Source: Dactylis glomerata
Taxonomy: Eukaryota > Streptophyta > Magnoliopsida > Poales > Poaceae
NCBI GenBank assembly: GCA_007115705.1
Contig: QXEO01000149.1
Span: 794,450-858,449 of the forward strand
DNA length: 64,000 nt
Direction: 5' to 3'
The stretch's first letter is position 1. Every line of letters starts with the position of its first letter. A program made the position numbers and the translations under genes. Shown here piece after piece: positions 62,201 through 64,000 of the stretch. The notes below the pieces were generated by a model. That model had not been told where the DNA came from. It was given only the letters and a program-made list of their open reading frames with translations, and searched no databases.

Positions 62201-64000
62201 ATCTCCCCCATTTTGGTAATTGATGACAATCTCTTTGAGAGGGTTTATATAATGAATTTAAGGAACCAAAATGGTTGCACTAACATCAAATACTACAAAA
62301 GTATGTGATGTTAGTAAAACCACCATATATAGAGCAAACTCCCCCACAATCTATGCACGTGTGAATGATCTTGATTTCATTGCATATATTGCCAACCAAG
62401 GTTGTTGGTGGAGTTTCCTCTATATACTCAAGCATGCAAAGCATGAAAGGCAAATGCTTAAGAACAAAACCAAAGCATAAAACCCCAATTCCTTTTAAAC
62501 CCTCGAAACTTCTCCCCCATTGGCACCAATTGCCGAAATGGGCGGAAAAATTTAGAAGGCCAATATAGTGAGAGTTCCTCCATAATGTGTGCATAAACCA
62601 AAAGTATAATTGAAAATATATGCACATATCCAAATATGAAAACTCGGAGGAAATCAACCTATATTGAGGATCAAAGATTGCAAATAAAATAAGATCACAT
62701 GGTGGATAAACTTCAACAAATGAAGAGAGCAATCAATCGATCCAAAGAACAAATTGAATAAAGATATTATGATAAGACCAAAAGGGTGCTCTAAATAATA
62801 TGAGGAAGCTCCCCAAGGTTTGTGCACAAAATATTCTATTTGAATTAAAGTATGAGGTGCATAAACATGGAATCATCACTCCCTCAATATTATTCAAAAC
62901 AAAATGATACCAAGTGAAGTCAATTACTATGATAACCGCAAAATGGTGCTTTAAATGAAATGAGGAAGCTCCCCAAGGTACGTGCAAAAAATGGAATGTT
63001 TGCATTTGAATACAATTTGCACAACATGGAATCCTCACTCCCTCAATAACATTTAAAACGCAACCATTTGCAAGAGATCATAGAGAATAAATTAAGCTTA
63101 ACACTTGCATCAAACAAATGGTTGAGCAACAAGCAAGGGACAACATATTAAAAGGCTCAACCAAAGGAATGTGTGATATGAATGACAAAGCATATTATAA
63201 GACTAATACAAGGATAAGCATAGAGCATCCACATAGTCTTCAATGAATGAAATTGCTTAGCATTCCATCCCAACACATAAGGTTCAAATAAGATATCAAA
63301 TAAGGAGATATCATCTCTCATGTGTATAAGTTTCTAAGTAGACAACATCACAAAGATAATTATCACAAAGAAACATGTACACACAAAATAGATACTAAGA
63401 ATAGAACATGATATCCAAAATGAAGTCATGCAATATACCAATGAGATTTTTTGCTTTTAAAGCACGACCAAAGGCTCAAATTTTCTTATTGTATATTGAT
63501 GAACTTCAACCACAAACAAGTCAAAGACATCACAAATATCAACAAGGGAAAGAAGATAGTTGGGATGCTTTGAGAAAAGCAACAAGTATCACAAAGATGA
63601 ATACCAAAAGAAAGTAATAAATTTACACTTTCAACCATATTGCACATGTGAGAACTTGAGGAATTGATATGCAATAAAATTGCTAAATTGACATATATGG
63701 GATAGGAGAATCATGAGCATGATTTTATATGTTCCCAATAATATGCACTCATCTCAAATTACTCACAATTGCAATAAAGAGGTTTCATTAAGACCTTTGC
63801 AAGAAGCACAACATTTGCAAATAATGATTTTCCATGCCATGAAACAACCTACACAAGGTTGGATACTAGAAAAGTATGCATGATAAGATACTTGTTACCG
63901 AGATATTAAAGGTAGGATGTAGTAGATAGGAGTTCTTCAATAATCCTAGCTTGCCTCAAATTATCATTTAGTCACCACTTCATCCTTATTATTGAGACAA
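62201..64000 (-). other. Internal region of LTR element 3, no coding domain seen
   Basis: The sequence is AT-rich with diverged internal repeats, for example GAGGAAGCTCCCCAAGGT at about 62800 and again at about 62962, each followed by a CACTCCCTCAATA block. Only short frames occur, and none shows gag or pol motifs. On the minus strand this is the part just upstream of the 3' LTR. Confidence 0.6.

Larger units (their letters stand above)
59509..64000 (-). mobile_element. LTR element 3 (minus strand), incomplete at the window end
   Basis: The insertion starts with TG at 59509 inside the 3' LTR of element 2. On the minus strand a purine-rich AAAATGGGGGAGAT (62214-62201) is followed by TGAAAGAGCATGG. 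This marks the start of a 3' LTR that runs to CTGTGTCCTTTCA at 59509. The element is therefore in minus orientation and its body extends past 64000. The visible internal part has no coding domain, so I cannot assign a superfamily. Confidence 0.75.

Overview
The window reads as nuclear DNA of a grass, most likely a Triticeae (wheat, barley or Aegilops type). The support is: split genes with canonical GT-AG introns, several Stowaway MITEs with the TA-flanked CTCCCTCC end common in these genomes, Tat-lineage Ty3/gypsy retrotransposons carrying two RNase H domains, and nested LTR elements filling the right 28 kb. There are no prokaryotic features and no CRISPR array. I saw no tRNA or rRNA gene.

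Layout. 0-2.1 kb holds the last exon of an AT-hook protein gene whose other exons lie to the left. 2.1-13.5 kb is intergenic: MITEs, two tandem duplications, a 1.2-kb foldback element with snRNA-type promoter motifs in each arm, a non-LTR 3' fragment, and a hAT MITE with an intact 8-bp target duplication. 13.6-19.2 kb holds a complete six-exon IQD (calmodulin-binding, IQ67-domain) gene on the plus strand, 858 codons. 21.3-24.4 kb is a 5'-truncated LINE with a damaged front and an intact reverse-transcriptase ORF. 24.55-25.86 kb is a PIF/Harbinger-like element with TTA duplications and an internal acidic coiled-coil ORF. 29.1-35.2 kb holds a complete ankyrin-TPR gene on the minus strand (10-11 coding exons), with a MULE-like MITE just upstream and a 44-bp LINE stub in one intron.

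36.4-51.4 kb is a complete, very young Tat-lineage gypsy element. Its LTRs are 925 and 926 bp, its target duplication is GAGAG, and the LTRs differ by two substitutions and one indel by eye. It carries gag-protease and pol in one frame separated by a single TAG. On the opposite strand it carries a seven-exon gene of 1160 codons with its own TATA box and a probable 5'-UTR intron. 52.0-59.5 kb is an older, degraded relative with the same TAG at the same place plus several other breaks. Its 3' LTR is cut by a third LTR element on the minus strand (59.5 kb to beyond the window end), of which the whole 2.7-kb 3' LTR and part of the internal region are visible.

The three host genes show no functional link. 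The most interesting items are the spliced antisense gene inside the young retrotransposon, the conserved stop codon between protease and reverse transcriptase in two element families, and the paired Pol III-type promoter motifs in the foldback element. Coordinates come from reading the sequence by hand. Splice sites were checked for phase, but nothing was compared with transcripts or databases.
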